This document shows positions 34,006-41,726 of a DNA stretch of 41,726 nucleotides, in pieces. Source of the DNA: CAYUMU01 sp964445985 (GTDB lineage Bacteria; Planctomycetota; Planctomycetia; Pirellulales; S012-138); the NCBI GenBank assembly GCA_964445985.1, contig CAYUMU010000065.1:1-41726 (forward strand), given 5' to 3'. A program made the translations under genes and the position numbers. The first letter of the stretch is position 1. The number at the start of each line of letters is the position of its first letter. The notes below the pieces were generated by a model that searched no databases, was not told where the DNA came from, and saw nothing but the letters and a program-made list of their open reading frames with translations.

Positions 34006-35037
34006 ATGTCGACTCCGGTTGCTCTTAGCGGCTGCGCAACGTTAGACAGCGGTTCAACTTGGAACGCTTTGGCTGATCGCGTTTTAGGAGGGGATGCGCT
34101 CAGTCGCGAGGATGCGATTGGCATGCTCGAGTCGCCCGACGGACAGATCTTGGACCTGCTGGCGGCCGCCTATCGAGTGCGGCAGCGTTACTTTGGCAAT
34201 CGGGTGCAGCTGTATTTCCTGATGAACGCCAAGAGTGGCTTATGCCCTGAAGACTGCTCGTACTGCTCGCAATCCAAGGTTTCCGACGCCGAGATCCCGC
34301 GCTACAACCTGCTTAATCGCGAGAAGTTATTGGCGGGCGCGGCTGCTGCGGCCGAACGGAATGCCAAGACCTACTGCATTGTGATCTCAGCCCGGGGGCC
34401 CTCGGAGCGGGAAATGGAGGCGGTAACGAGCATCGTGCCGCGGATCAAGGAACAACACAATCTGAAGATTTGTGCGTGTTTAGGTTTGCTGACGCCCGAC
34501 CAGGCCAAGCGGTTGAAAGCCGCGGGCGTCGATCGCGTGAATCATAATTTGAATACTAGCGAGGGCTTTTACGACCAAATCTGTAGCACGCATACCTACC
34601 AGGATCGGGTCGACACGCTCCAAGCCGTTCGCGGCGCCGGCATGGAGATGTGCTCGGGAGGCATTGTGGGCATGGGGGAGCAGCCGGCCGACGTGGTCGC
34701 CATGGCGCTCCAATTGAGAGACCTGGGCGTGCACTCCATTCCGGTGAATTTCTTGCAGTCGATCGAAGGCACGCCGCTGGCAGGGCAGTCCGAGCTCAAT
34801 CCCCGGTACTGCTTGAAGGTGCTGTGCATGTTCCGCATGGTGAACCCCGATCGCGAGATTCGGATCGCCGGTGGACGCGAGGTTCACCTTCGCAGCATGC
34901 AGGCGTTGGGGCTGTATCCGGCCAATTCGCTCTTCGTGGGCGACTATCTCACCACCAAAGGGCAACTGCCCGAGGCCGACATGCAGATGATCGGCGACAT
35001 GGGCTTTGAATTGGAAATGAACCCGGCCGAGGTGTAG
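34006..35037 (+). CDS. bioB: Biotin synthase
   Basis: This radical SAM enzyme inserts sulfur into dethiobiotin to make biotin. The 343-aa sequence has the radical SAM triad CPEDCSYC (Cys80, Cys84, Cys87) binding a 4Fe-4S cluster. Candidate ligands of the second, 2Fe-2S cluster are Cys124, Cys156, Cys216 and Arg286, with spacings matching E. coli BioB. NHNLNTSEGFYDQICSTHTY, GGIVGMGEQ and LFVGDYLTTKGQ are diagnostic. No other biotin genes are adjacent, so the gene is isolated from bioA/D/F. About 25 residues at the N-terminus extend beyond E. coli BioB. Confidence 0.98.
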   Translation: MSTPVALSGCATLDSGSTWNALADRVLGGDALSREDAIGMLESPDGQILDLLAAAYRVRQRYFGNRVQLYFLMNAKSGLCPEDCSYCSQSKVSDAEIPRYNLLNREKLLAGAAAAAERNAKTYCIVISARGPSEREMEAVTSIVPRIKEQHNLKICACLGLLTPDQAKRLKAAGVDRVNHNLNTSEGFYDQICSTHTYQDRVDTLQAVRGAGMEMCSGGIVGMGEQPADVVAMALQLRDLGVHSIPVNFLQSIEGTPLAGQSELNPRYCLKVLCMFRMVNPDREIRIAGGREVHLRSMQALGLYPANSLFVGDYLTTKGQLPEADMQMIGDMGFELEMNPAEV

Positions 35038-35217
35038 AGGCGGACCATCGAGTTGGCTGGGCTCAATGGCAAAGAGCCACGCGAATGTGCCTCTGCCCTC
35101 GCCGGCTTCGCCGGTTTGGGGAGCGTTCGCGGGGGGAACGGAAGCAGAGGTTGCAAGCCAACGGCAAAGACGCCGCGGCTCATTGCAAGTCACTTCAGGA
35201 GAAGGATGGTGGGGACC

Positions 35218-35628
35218 ATGTCAACCTTGCCAGAGACCCCAGGCGTGGAGGTCATGCTGGTCGACAACGACGAGCATGAAATCGAACGGCTGAGCGACGT
35301 GCTGGCTGGCGACGATCTGCCCGTTCATCTGCATGTGATGCGTTCCAGCGTGGAAGCCCTGGCCTATTTGCATCCGAGCGACCATCTCGGCGGCCAGCGG
35401 CGTCCGCAAGTCATTCTGATCGAAGTCGATCACGCCACCTGCCACGGTTTTGACGTTCTCGATCGCGTGATGACCGACCACCGCCTGGCATCCATTCCGG
35501 TGGTGCTGCTGACCAATGCCGATCATGGTCCCTTGCCAGCCTATTATGCCGGCCGCTGCCAGGTAGTCGCCAAGCCGCTCCAGCCGGGCAAACTGCACGA
35601 ACTGCTGCAAGATTGTTTGCAAAGCTAA
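35218..35628 (+). CDS. Stand-alone receiver-like protein lacking the phospho-Asp
   Basis: This is a CheY-like domain of 136 aa without an output domain. The N-terminal acidic cluster VMLVDNDEHE, the Thr in PVVLLTNAD and the Lys-Pro in QVVAKPLQPGKL are all conserved. At the usual phosphorylation position the motif reads VILIEVDHA: the aspartate is replaced by Glu, or else shifted to the Asp two residues on. A Glu there could mimic the phosphorylated state. It follows bioB by 180 bp and may be part of the same unit. ATG 35206 is an alternative start with a better-looking AGGAG. Confidence 0.75.
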   Translation: MSTLPETPGVEVMLVDNDEHEIERLSDVLAGDDLPVHLHVMRSSVEALAYLHPSDHLGGQRRPQVILIEVDHATCHGFDVLDRVMTDHRLASIPVVLLTNADHGPLPAYYAGRCQVVAKPLQPGKLHELLQDCLQS

Positions 35629-35803
35629 GGGAGCGAAAACCACGCGGCCGAACGTTTCCCCCCATTGGCTTGCAATGCGGGAGCCGGGTTTTGAGAATGA
35701 CGGGCACGGGATCCTCTCCGGTTCTCTTATCGAGCACGCTACGGCGTCGCCCACGCCGCCTGTTCTCTTAAACCTTGCTTCTCCTTGCGCCCCAGTTGCC
35801 GCC

Positions 35804-37024
35804 ATGCCCAGCTTTGTTACCCATTTGCAAAGCGCGATCGACGGAACCATTCTTCCCGCCGATCGCCCGCAAACTCTCCACGCCGGCCGACCGCTGTGGG
35901 TGCGTTACGACCTCCCAGCGATCAAACAAGCGGTGAATCGCGACGACCTGATCCGTCGCCCGCCCACTCTCTGGCGGTATCGCGAACTGCTGCCTCCCAC
36001 CGACGACGCTCACATTGTGTCGCTGGGCGAAGGCATGTCGCCCTTGCTCCCCTGCCCACGACTCGGCCGCGAGCTTGGCCTGAACGACTTGTGGATCAAA
36101 GACGAATCGCAACTGCCCACCGGCTCGTTCAAGAGCCGCGGCTTGTGCATGGCGGTCACCATGTGCCAGCAGTTCGGCATCCAGCGCCTGGCCATTCCCA
36201 CCGCGGGCAACGCCGGCGGGGCCATGGCCGCCTATGCCGCCAGGGCCGGCATGGAAGCCTACGTGTTCATGCCCGACGACACCCCCGCCATCAACCAACA
36301 AGAGTGCGCCCTGGCCGGCGCCAAAACCTTTCTGGTGAACGGACTGATCACCGATTGCGGCGCGATCGTGCGGCAAGGCAAAGAAGTCCTCGATTGGTTC
36401 GACCTCTCCACCCTCAAAGAGCCCTACCGCATTGAAGGCAAAAAAACCATGGGCTTGGAACTGGCCGAGCAATTCGACTGGAAACTGCCCGACGTCATCC
36501 TCTACCCCACCGGCGGCGGCACCGGCCTGATCGGCATGTGGAAGGCGTTCGCCGAACTGGCCGAACTCGGCTGGCTCGAAAGCGACCGCCGCCCGCGCAT
36601 GGTCGCCGTGCAATCTTCCGGCTGCGCGCCCATTGTGAGGGCCTTTGAAGCCGGCGAGAAGCACGCCGAAACCTTCCCCAACGCGGCGACCATCGCCGCC
36701 GGCATCCGCGTGCCCGCGGCCGTGGGCGACTTCATGATTCTCGACGCCGTGCGCGAAAGCGGCGGCTGCGCCATCGCCGTGGAAGAAGCCCGGCTGCGTG
36801 AATGGATGGGCCTGGCCGTGCGCGGCGAAGGCATCGCCGTTTGCCCCGAAGCGGCCGCCTGCGTGGGCGCCGCGCAAAGCCTCGCCGCCAGCGGTTGGAT
36901 CGGCAGCGACGAGCGGGTGGTGATCTTCAATACCGGGGCCGTGCAAAAATACCCGGAAGCCATGGCCGCGCAACTCCCCCGCATCGACAAGAACGCCCCC
37001 CTCGATTGGAACGCAATCCAGTAA
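35804..37024 (+). CDS. thrC: Threonine synthase
   Basis: This PLP-dependent enzyme converts O-phosphohomoserine to threonine. The 406-aa protein from ATG 35804 shows IVSLGEGMSPLL, then LWIKDESQLPTGSFKSRG with the Schiff-base Lys in SFKSRG. The PLP-phosphate loop PTGGGTGLIGMW and AIPTAGNAGGAMAAYAARAG also match the fold-type II threonine synthase group. The family includes cysteate synthase and threonine dehydratase-like proteins, but length and motifs fit threonine synthase best. A start at 35675 would add 43 unlikely residues. It is followed by a hairpin at 37037-37063. Confidence 0.93.
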   Translation: MPSFVTHLQSAIDGTILPADRPQTLHAGRPLWVRYDLPAIKQAVNRDDLIRRPPTLWRYRELLPPTDDAHIVSLGEGMSPLLPCPRLGRELGLNDLWIKDESQLPTGSFKSRGLCMAVTMCQQFGIQRLAIPTAGNAGGAMAAYAARAGMEAYVFMPDDTPAINQQECALAGAKTFLVNGLITDCGAIVRQGKEVLDWFDLSTLKEPYRIEGKKTMGLELAEQFDWKLPDVILYPTGGGTGLIGMWKAFAELAELGWLESDRRPRMVAVQSSGCAPIVRAFEAGEKHAETFPNAATIAAGIRVPAAVGDFMILDAVRESGGCAIAVEEARLREWMGLAVRGEGIAVCPEAAACVGAAQSLAASGWIGSDERVVIFNTGAVQKYPEAMAAQLPRIDKNAPLDWNAIQ

Positions 37025-37036
37025 CAGCCGGTGTGC

Positions 37037-37063
37037 CATGCTTACGCCACGGGCGTAAGCATG
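37037..37063. terminator. Perfect 12-bp hairpin after thrC
   Basis: CATGCTTACGCC (37037-37048) and GGCGTAAGCATG (37052-37063) form a perfect stem around ACG, starting 13 nt after the thrC stop. There is no T-tract, so it may be a Rho-assisted terminator or a member of a dispersed palindromic repeat. Confidence 0.6.
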
Positions 37064-37094
37064 CTCCCAACGCCACAATGCCCAACCATTCCTC

Positions 37095-37128
37095 TCTTCA
37101 ACTCCGAATTCCGAACTCCGCACTGCTC
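37095..37128 (+). repeat. GAATTC-centred dispersed repeat, copy 2
   Basis: ACTCCGAATTCC (37101-37112) and CCGAACTCCGC (37111-37121) match, in reverse complement, the copy at 8697-8742, which carries five extra bases between the two blocks. Confidence 0.6.
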
Positions 37129-37305
37129 CCAACCTCACCTCGCGGCCCTTCCATTCTATTCAGTGGCAGCAGGCTGCGAGGGTAGCTACCATAATCGGTA
37201 CGGAAAATCCCTCGGCGGGCTCATCGGGAGCCGCGTTCGCTTAGCAACAATCAAAGCACCCTCAGACATTCAATCTCGCAATCCCGAACACCAGGAAACC
37301 CTCTC

Positions 37306-38217
37306 ATGAAGTTACTCGTTCGCCCCCTTGCTTTCGGCCTGGGCTGCCTGCTGGCCGCGACCAGTTGGGCCGCCGACGGCACGGTCAAGCTGGAGCAAAA
37401 GGGGGACCAGGTGCAAGTCACCATCGACGGCGCTCCCTTCACCACCTACCACACCGGCGAGCAGTACGTGAAGCCGTTCTTCCACCCGGTGCTTTCCGAA
37501 GGCGGCGCCGTGGTGACCCGCGAGCTGGAGAATCCCAAAGACCACCCGCACCACAAAGGCATCTGGTGCTCGATCGACGAAGTGAACGGCATCAAGTTCT
37601 GGGCCGAGCAAGGCACCATTCGCAACGCCAAGGTCGAATTGGTCGAACCCACCGGCAATCCGGCCCGCATGCGCGTGGTCAATAACTGGCTCGGCGCCGA
37701 CGGCAAACCCATCCTCGAAGAAACCGTCAACATCGCCATCCACGCCAACCGCCTGCTCTCGTACGATATGACCTTCAAGGCCGCCGAGGCTGGCGAAGTG
37801 GTGTTTGAAGACACCAAGGAAGGCATGTTCGGCATCCGCGTGGCCAACTCCATTCGCGAAAGCGAAGGGGGCGAAGTCATCAACGACCAAGGCACCAAAG
37901 GCACGAAAGAGAACTGGGGCCAGCACTCGGCCTGGATCGACTACACCGGCCCGGTGGACGAGAAAATCCACGGCGCCGCGCTGTTCGATCATCCCGAAAA
38001 TCCCCGCAAGAGCCGGTATCATGTGCGCAACTACGGCCTGTTCACGATCAGCCCCTTCGGCGAAAAATCGTACACCAGCGGCAAGAGCGAAGCCCAACCG
38101 CTGCACCTCAAGCCGGGCGAAACCTTCCGCCTGCGTTACGCCATCTACATTCACCCAGGCGATACCGAGCAAGCCAAGGTGGGCGAGGTTTACAAGAATT
38201 GGGTGAAGCAGCCGTAA
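37306..38217 (+). CDS. Exported DUF6807 (PmoA-family) protein
   Basis: The 303-aa protein has a signal peptide (cleavage near WAA-DG, residue 23). Its body matches the DUF6807 family, annotated as PmoA-like in many planctomycetes; it is unrelated to particulate methane monooxygenase. Conserved segments are FHPVLSEGG, DHPHHKGIWCSIDEVNG with a His cluster that may bind metal, GMFGIRVANSIRE, and the C-terminal LRYAIYIHPGDTEQAKV. Function is unknown; it is often found among sugar-catabolism genes. An AGGAAA lies about 9 nt before the ATG. A strong intrinsic terminator follows at 38270. Confidence 0.88.
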   Translation: MKLLVRPLAFGLGCLLAATSWAADGTVKLEQKGDQVQVTIDGAPFTTYHTGEQYVKPFFHPVLSEGGAVVTRELENPKDHPHHKGIWCSIDEVNGIKFWAEQGTIRNAKVELVEPTGNPARMRVVNNWLGADGKPILEETVNIAIHANRLLSYDMTFKAAEAGEVVFEDTKEGMFGIRVANSIRESEGGEVINDQGTKGTKENWGQHSAWIDYTGPVDEKIHGAALFDHPENPRKSRYHVRNYGLFTISPFGEKSYTSGKSEAQPLHLKPGETFRLRYAIYIHPGDTEQAKVGEVYKNWVKQP

Positions 38218-38269
38218 GCGGCGAACCCCCGCTTCTCATTGCAACATCCCTTCCCAAGCATCCCATTAC

Positions 38270-38314
38270 GGGGGGAGCAGGGCAACCAACCAAGTTGCCC
38301 CGCCCCCCTTTTTT
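38270..38314 (+). terminator. Strong intrinsic terminator
   Basis: The inner stem GGGCAAC (38280-38286) pairs with GTTGCCC (38294-38300) around a 7-nt loop. An outer stem of six G (38270-38275) pairs with six C (38303-38308), and a run of six T follows at 38309-38314. It lies 53 bp after the DUF6807 stop and ends that transcript. Confidence 0.88.
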
Positions 38315-38334
38315 GTTAAGCCCCCAGCCGGTAG

Positions 38335-38400
38335 CCTCAAACAACCAACAACCAACCAGCTACCAGCCACTATCCCCCAGCCCCCAATCCCCAGCCCCTC
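38335..38400. repeat. C-rich CAGCCCC-type repeat, copy 4
   Basis: This starts with CAACAACCAACCAGCTACCA and ends with the 22-bp block (38378-38399) shared exactly with 65-86. It abuts the RlmI-type start codon at 38404, so no usual Shine-Dalgarno site exists for that gene. Confidence 0.65.
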
Positions 38401-38403
38401 CTT

Positions 38404-39594
38404 ATGGTCCAGGCCGTTGTTATCTTGAAACCGCGCAAAGCTCGCCCTTTTTTTGGACGGCATCCCTGGGTGCTCGATACGGCCATTGCCCGCGTGGAAG
38501 GCAATTTCGCCGATGGCGACGTGGTGGACCTGGTGTGCGATCAGCGGCGGTTCATTGCCCGCGGCATCATCAACCGCCACAGCCGCATCCGCGTGCGGCT
38601 CTATACCTGGGACGCCGCCGAGGCCATCGACGAAGCGTTCTTCCGCCGCCGCCTGCGGCATGCGTTGCGGCTGCGCCAGCAGATTGGTTACGACCATCCC
38701 CAAGGCGCCGCGCGGTTGGTCTTCAGCGAAGCCGACGGCCTCAGCGGCCTGATTGTCGATCGCTTCGGCCCTCACCTGGTGGTGCAGCTCACCTCGCTCG
38801 CCATGAGCACCAGGGCCGCCCTCATCACCCAGTTGCTGGCCGAAGAAGCCGCGCCGCGGAGCATTTCCTTGCGGTTCGATAGCGAAACCGCCAAGACCGA
38901 AGGCATTCAGCTCGAGCCGGGCGTCGTCTGGGGAGACCTGTCGAACGAACCCCTGCAAATCGAAGAAAATGGCCTGCTGTTCGAAGTCGAACCCCTCGCC
39001 GGCCAGAAAACCGGCTTCTACCTCGACCAGCGAGAAAACCGCGCCGCCGCGGCCCGTTATCTCCGCGATCGCAGCGTGCTCGACCTGTTTTGTTACACCG
39101 GCGGGTTTGCCCTGGCGGCCATGAAACTCGGCGGAGCCCGCGAAGCCTTGGCCATCGACGGCAGCGCCAGGGCCATCGCCCAAGGAGAACGCACCGCCGC
39201 CGCCAACGGCATCGCCGGCATCACCTTCCAGCAGGAAGACGCCTTCGCCGCGCTCGATCGCTTGCGAGCCGAGGGAACCAAGTTCGGCGCCGTGATTCTT
39301 GATCCACCCAAGTTCGCCCGCTCCCGGCAAACCGTGAACGACGCCCTCAGGGCCTACCACCGCATCAACCGCGTGGCCGTGGACCTCGTTGAGCCCGAAG
39401 GCATCCTGGTCACCTGCAGTTGCTCGGGCAGCGTGCTGCGCGAAGACTTCCAAAACATGCTGGCCGGCGTGGCCGAAAAGAGCGGACGCACGATCCAAAT
39501 TCTGGAAAACCGCGGCCCCTCGCCCGATCATCCCCTCAGCCCCACCTGCCCCGAGAATGAATACCTGAAGTGCTTCATTTGCCGCGTGGTGTAG
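38404..39594 (+). CDS. rlmI: RlmI-type 23S rRNA cytosine-C5 methyltransferase
   Basis: This is a class I SAM-dependent methyltransferase of 396 aa. Residues about 1-75 form a PUA-like RNA-binding domain (RHPWVLDTAIARVEGNFADG, then VVDLVCDQRRFIARGIINR). GLIVDRFGPHLVVQ leads to the Rossmann fold with motif I DLFCYTGGFALAAM, DPPKFARS (motif IV, family signature) and TCSCSGSV with the candidate catalytic Cys. Family members methylate C5 of a cytosine in 23S rRNA, C1962 in E. coli. The exact target here is inferred from similarity. The start codon abuts a C-rich repeat. Confidence 0.92.
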   Translation: MVQAVVILKPRKARPFFGRHPWVLDTAIARVEGNFADGDVVDLVCDQRRFIARGIINRHSRIRVRLYTWDAAEAIDEAFFRRRLRHALRLRQQIGYDHPQGAARLVFSEADGLSGLIVDRFGPHLVVQLTSLAMSTRAALITQLLAEEAAPRSISLRFDSETAKTEGIQLEPGVVWGDLSNEPLQIEENGLLFEVEPLAGQKTGFYLDQRENRAAAARYLRDRSVLDLFCYTGGFALAAMKLGGAREALAIDGSARAIAQGERTAAANGIAGITFQQEDAFAALDRLRAEGTKFGAVILDPPKFARSRQTVNDALRAYHRINRVAVDLVEPEGILVTCSCSGSVLREDFQNMLAGVAEKSGRTIQILENRGPSPDHPLSPTCPENEYLKCFICRVV

Positions 39595-39940
39595 CAGCAT
39601 GATCGGGCGCCACGATTCGAGGCTGTTTCGTCATCCCCGCGAAGAGCCTGCCCTCGTGACGACGGGGGCGTAGATCCAGCGAACGAGAGAGGAAGCCTTA
39701 ACTGCGACCAACGTCAAAACGATCTATTCAGTTGGGGCGCGTGGCACGCCCCCTGAGCCCCAGCCAAGGGCGTGGCGGCAGCGGAGTTTGGCCCAAGCCA
39801 CCAGAAAAAGCCCGCCAGGCGCCGCCCATCCGTCCGGCGAATCCAACCATTGCCCTGCGGTTCAGCCTCGCTGCCCAGAGCAAGGCCGCCCCGGCCTGCG
39901 GCCCCGACCACGCCGTTCGTAACCTCAGGGCGTGGCACCC
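39595..39940. other. Intergenic region, no gene seen
   Basis: No convincing reading frame is present. It holds a hairpin GGGGCG (39734-39739) with CGCCCC (39747-39752) around a GCGTGGCAC-containing loop. The GCGTGGCAC motif recurs at 39930 and 40072. The left direct repeat of the miniature element at 39941 lies at 39930-39940. Confidence 0.5.
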
Positions 39941-40071
39941 TACGCCGTTAACCTTATTGGTTCGGAGATTGCCCAGTTTTCCGAGATTTCTCGGCAGCCA
40001 AGCCCCCCCTAAATTACAGGCCGATGTAAACTATTGCGTAATTTGCGGTTAGAAAAAGGGTTAACGGCGTA
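39941..40071. mobile_element. Candidate miniature inverted-repeat element, 131 bp
   Basis: The ends TACGCCGTTAACC (39941-39953) and GGTTAACGGCGTA (40059-40071) are perfect 13-bp inverted repeats. The element is flanked immediately by identical 11-bp direct repeats GCGTGGCACCC (39930-39940 and 40072-40082), as expected from target-site duplication. The interior is AT-rich with a hairpin CCGAGA/TCTCGG at 39981-39994 and encodes no transposase. A minor alternative is a pair of dispersed repeats in opposite orientation. Confidence 0.6.
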
Positions 40072-40151
40072 GCGTGGCACCCGACCCAGGCGGGCGCGAG
40101 TGATTTACCATTCCAAACGCGGTCTTTCGCCCGCTCTGGTGCATCCGCTTG

Positions 40152-41726
40152 TTAGCCCGCCAGATCGTAAAAAATCTCGCCTTCGAGTTCGAATTTTTGT
40201 GCGAGCTTCGTAGCCCAGTCACGCATATCGCTGGCGGACCAGTTGACATCGACATAGAGATCCGGCGCCACTTCCAGACTTCGATTGCGACCTTGTACAT
40301 TGGACACCAGCCGCCTTCCGCGTGAAGTGGCGAAGTCTTCATCGTCCAATAGAGTCTCGAACAAGTCCGGATTTAGTTGGTACAGTTGCTTGCAGATAGT
40401 CTCCATGAACTCCGTCCAGTTCCGAACCGGAAACTGGGAACCCAGAACCGTAACGAGAGTGACATTTGCCCCCGATAGGTCGATTTCGTCGCCGATGGCA
40501 TGACGGCCAAGACGAAAATCTCTGTCGGGACTGATGGCAGAAGCCAGTGTTGGCCAAGTTCGCAAAATGTGATCGGCAAGCCATGCCTCACGCTGCTTGA
40601 ACGCCGCTTCGTTCCAAGCCGCGTATCCCGCGATGTGACGGTTGATGTTGAGCGTCGAGTTCGCGAATCCGTTCTCACACTCCTTCTTTTCTGCGAAAGG
40701 TTTGTTGGAATAGGTCGAGTTATAGCCCGTGAGTGTGAGATTCGCGAGTCGGTTCAGCCACGCTTCGTGGAGGGCTTCGGCGTTGTCGCCCAGTGCGCGC
40801 TTCCATGCAGGCGAGAGAGTCTGCGGCATGATGTGCTCAATGGAAAGTTTGATCTCGCTCTTGCGGATTTGCGACAGCAGACGCGATTCGTTCGGCTGAA
40901 TGGAATCCTCAATACAGGCCAGAAAGTAGTTCTGATGGCGGTTGGCATAGGTTCCCACCGGGTAATTTTCGATCGCGTTGCGAACTTCCGCATCGTTCGG
41001 GAACACACGAGTGCGCCCCCTGCCTTCCAAGACGAAGTGCCGGAAGATGTCATCAAACGCATTGCCGGCATATTTCTCCCGTAATTGAAGGATCTGCTTG
41101 AACCAGGTCGGCAGCATGTTGTTCATTCCGCCCACGCCCATGTTGCACATCAGCCGGCGGGCGATGAAGACTTCAAGCGCCTTATAGACGCCCAGGATTT
41201 CTTGCTTGGTAAATCCATTTCTGATGTAGCCGACCAGCGCATCCATCAGGAAGGATGTGCGCGCCGCAAAGTCGAGATACTGGAAGCGGAAGTTGTATTC
41301 CTGAAATGCCGAAAAGCGGCCATGCGGGTCGTCGCCGTAGCGGATGAAGCAGTAGGCTTCCAGAAAAGCCAGCAAGTCTGCGTAGTAGGCGTTCAGCCGG
41401 TCAATAGCGTGTTCACTCCCGACAGACTCGTCAAAGAACTGTTTGAAGCGGCCGTAGGTCCGGACTTCCGGAAAGTTCTCCCCCGCCTTGCATTGCAGGA
41501 AGTGACGATAGAAGCCAGTGATGTCATCCACCTGTTCATTGCCATCGCGCCGGGTGAGTGTCTTTTCGATTTTCGACCAGTAGCGGTCATATACATGGCG
41601 GCGGGCATCCTCGCTGTTGAGCATCAGCGAGTAGTTGCGAATCTTGTCGCCACTAGACAGCGGAGCGCCCGTGGAGTTGATGCTCTCGAAAATCAACTGC
41701 GGGTTGTCGTCGTTGGCATCAATGGC
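40152..41726 (-). CDS. DUF262-DUF1524 protein, 5' end beyond the window
   Basis: The frame is open to the right edge, so at least 524 C-terminal residues are visible and the start is missing. The first visible segment (LIFESINSTGAPLSSGDKI, then RNYSLM) is the end of a DUF262 ParB/Srx-like nuclease or NTPase domain. SIEHIMPQTLSPAWKRALG and LANLTLTGYNSTYSNKPFAE form a DUF1524 HNH-like nuclease domain. The last 110 residues are an extra domain (TVLGSQFPVRNWTEFMETIC to YVDVNWSASDMRDWATKLAQ) of a type I recall from restriction-related proteins. Relatives include the GmrSD type IV restriction enzymes. The composition is lower in GC than neighbouring housekeeping genes, consistent with transfer. Confidence 0.85.
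   Translation of the reverse strand, partial: AIDANDDNPQLIFESINSTGAPLSSGDKIRNYSLMLNSEDARRHVYDRYWSKIEKTLTRRDGNEQVDDITGFYRHFLQCKAGENFPEVRTYGRFKQFFDESVGSEHAIDRLNAYYADLLAFLEAYCFIRYGDDPHGRFSAFQEYNFRFQYLDFAARTSFLMDALVGYIRNGFTKQEILGVYKALEVFIARRLMCNMGVGGMNNMLPTWFKQILQLREKYAGNAFDDIFRHFVLEGRGRTRVFPNDAEVRNAIENYPVGTYANRHQNYFLACIEDSIQPNESRLLSQIRKSEIKLSIEHIMPQTLSPAWKRALGDNAEALHEAWLNRLANLTLTGYNSTYSNKPFAEKKECENGFANSTLNINRHIAGYAAWNEAAFKQREAWLADHILRTWPTLASAISPDRDFRLGRHAIGDEIDLSGANVTLVTVLGSQFPVRNWTEFMETICKQLYQLNPDLFETLLDDEDFATSRGRRLVSNVQGRNRSLEVAPDLYVDVNWSASDMRDWATKLAQKFELEGEIFYDLAG

Noticed and set aside
37306..38217. PmoA-family name as evidence for methane oxidation
   Set aside because: DUF6807 proteins are soluble exported proteins that share only a name with particulate methane monooxygenase subunit PmoA.

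Overview
This 41.7 kb window is GC-rich chromosomal DNA. The gene families point to a planctomycete, most likely a Pirellulales-type lineage. The pointers are a DUF1559 pseudopilin, a DUF6807 (PmoA-family) exported protein, a PA14-containing multihaem cytochrome c next to an exported beta-propeller, an exported sulfatase, and many starts without a clear Shine-Dalgarno sequence. The assignment is inferred from family content; there is no rRNA or marker-gene phylogeny in the window. I found no tRNA, rRNA or CRISPR array, and no intact transposase.

Layout. 1-10 kb: topA (minus) diverges from a membrane-anchored SurA/PpiD-like protein, followed by an inositol-monophosphatase-family gene. Then come a minus-strand pair (class III aminotransferase and a small membrane protein) and a dGTPase-family gene. 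10-19 kb: a lipoprotein with a DnaJ-like zinc motif, class II fumarase, an exported Asp-box propeller, a flippase-like membrane protein, a peroxiredoxin-like/2OG-Fe(II) oxygenase fusion, a leucine-rich-repeat protein, and about 1 kb of decayed DNA holding a fragment of a second oxygenase gene. 19-27 kb: a plus-strand run of five-haem cytochrome, beta-propeller, oligoendopeptidase F and sulfatase. 27-32 kb: a sulfite-oxidase-like protein, a methyltransferase-like protein, an exported amidohydrolase and a family 4 uracil-DNA glycosylase. 32-40 kb: a DUF1559 pseudopilin with a HEAT-repeat lipoprotein, biotin synthase, a receiver domain lacking its usual Asp, threonine synthase, a DUF6807 protein and an RlmI-type methyltransferase. 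The right edge holds the 3' part of a DUF262-DUF1524 gene, a family often found in DNA restriction and phage defence.

Most genes are housekeeping or typical planctomycete accessory genes in short or single-gene units. The clearest functional partnership is the cytochrome/propeller pair, read here as a periplasmic oxidation module. Exported sulfatase, amidohydrolase, DUF6807 and propeller proteins fit a life of degrading complex organic matter.

The intergenic DNA is notable. It carries at least four families of short dispersed repeats: a GGCAGGCA palindrome, a C-rich CAGCCCC element, a GAATTC-centred element and CGCAAGCAGTG-type motifs. There is also a strong intrinsic terminator after the DUF6807 gene. 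A 131-bp element with 13-bp perfect terminal inverted repeats, flanked by 11-bp direct repeats, looks like a miniature transposable element. I did not find an unmistakable new multi-gene system. The best leads are the oxygenase fusion with its dead paralogue fragment, the miniature element, the zinc-motif lipoprotein and the truncated defence-type gene at the edge.
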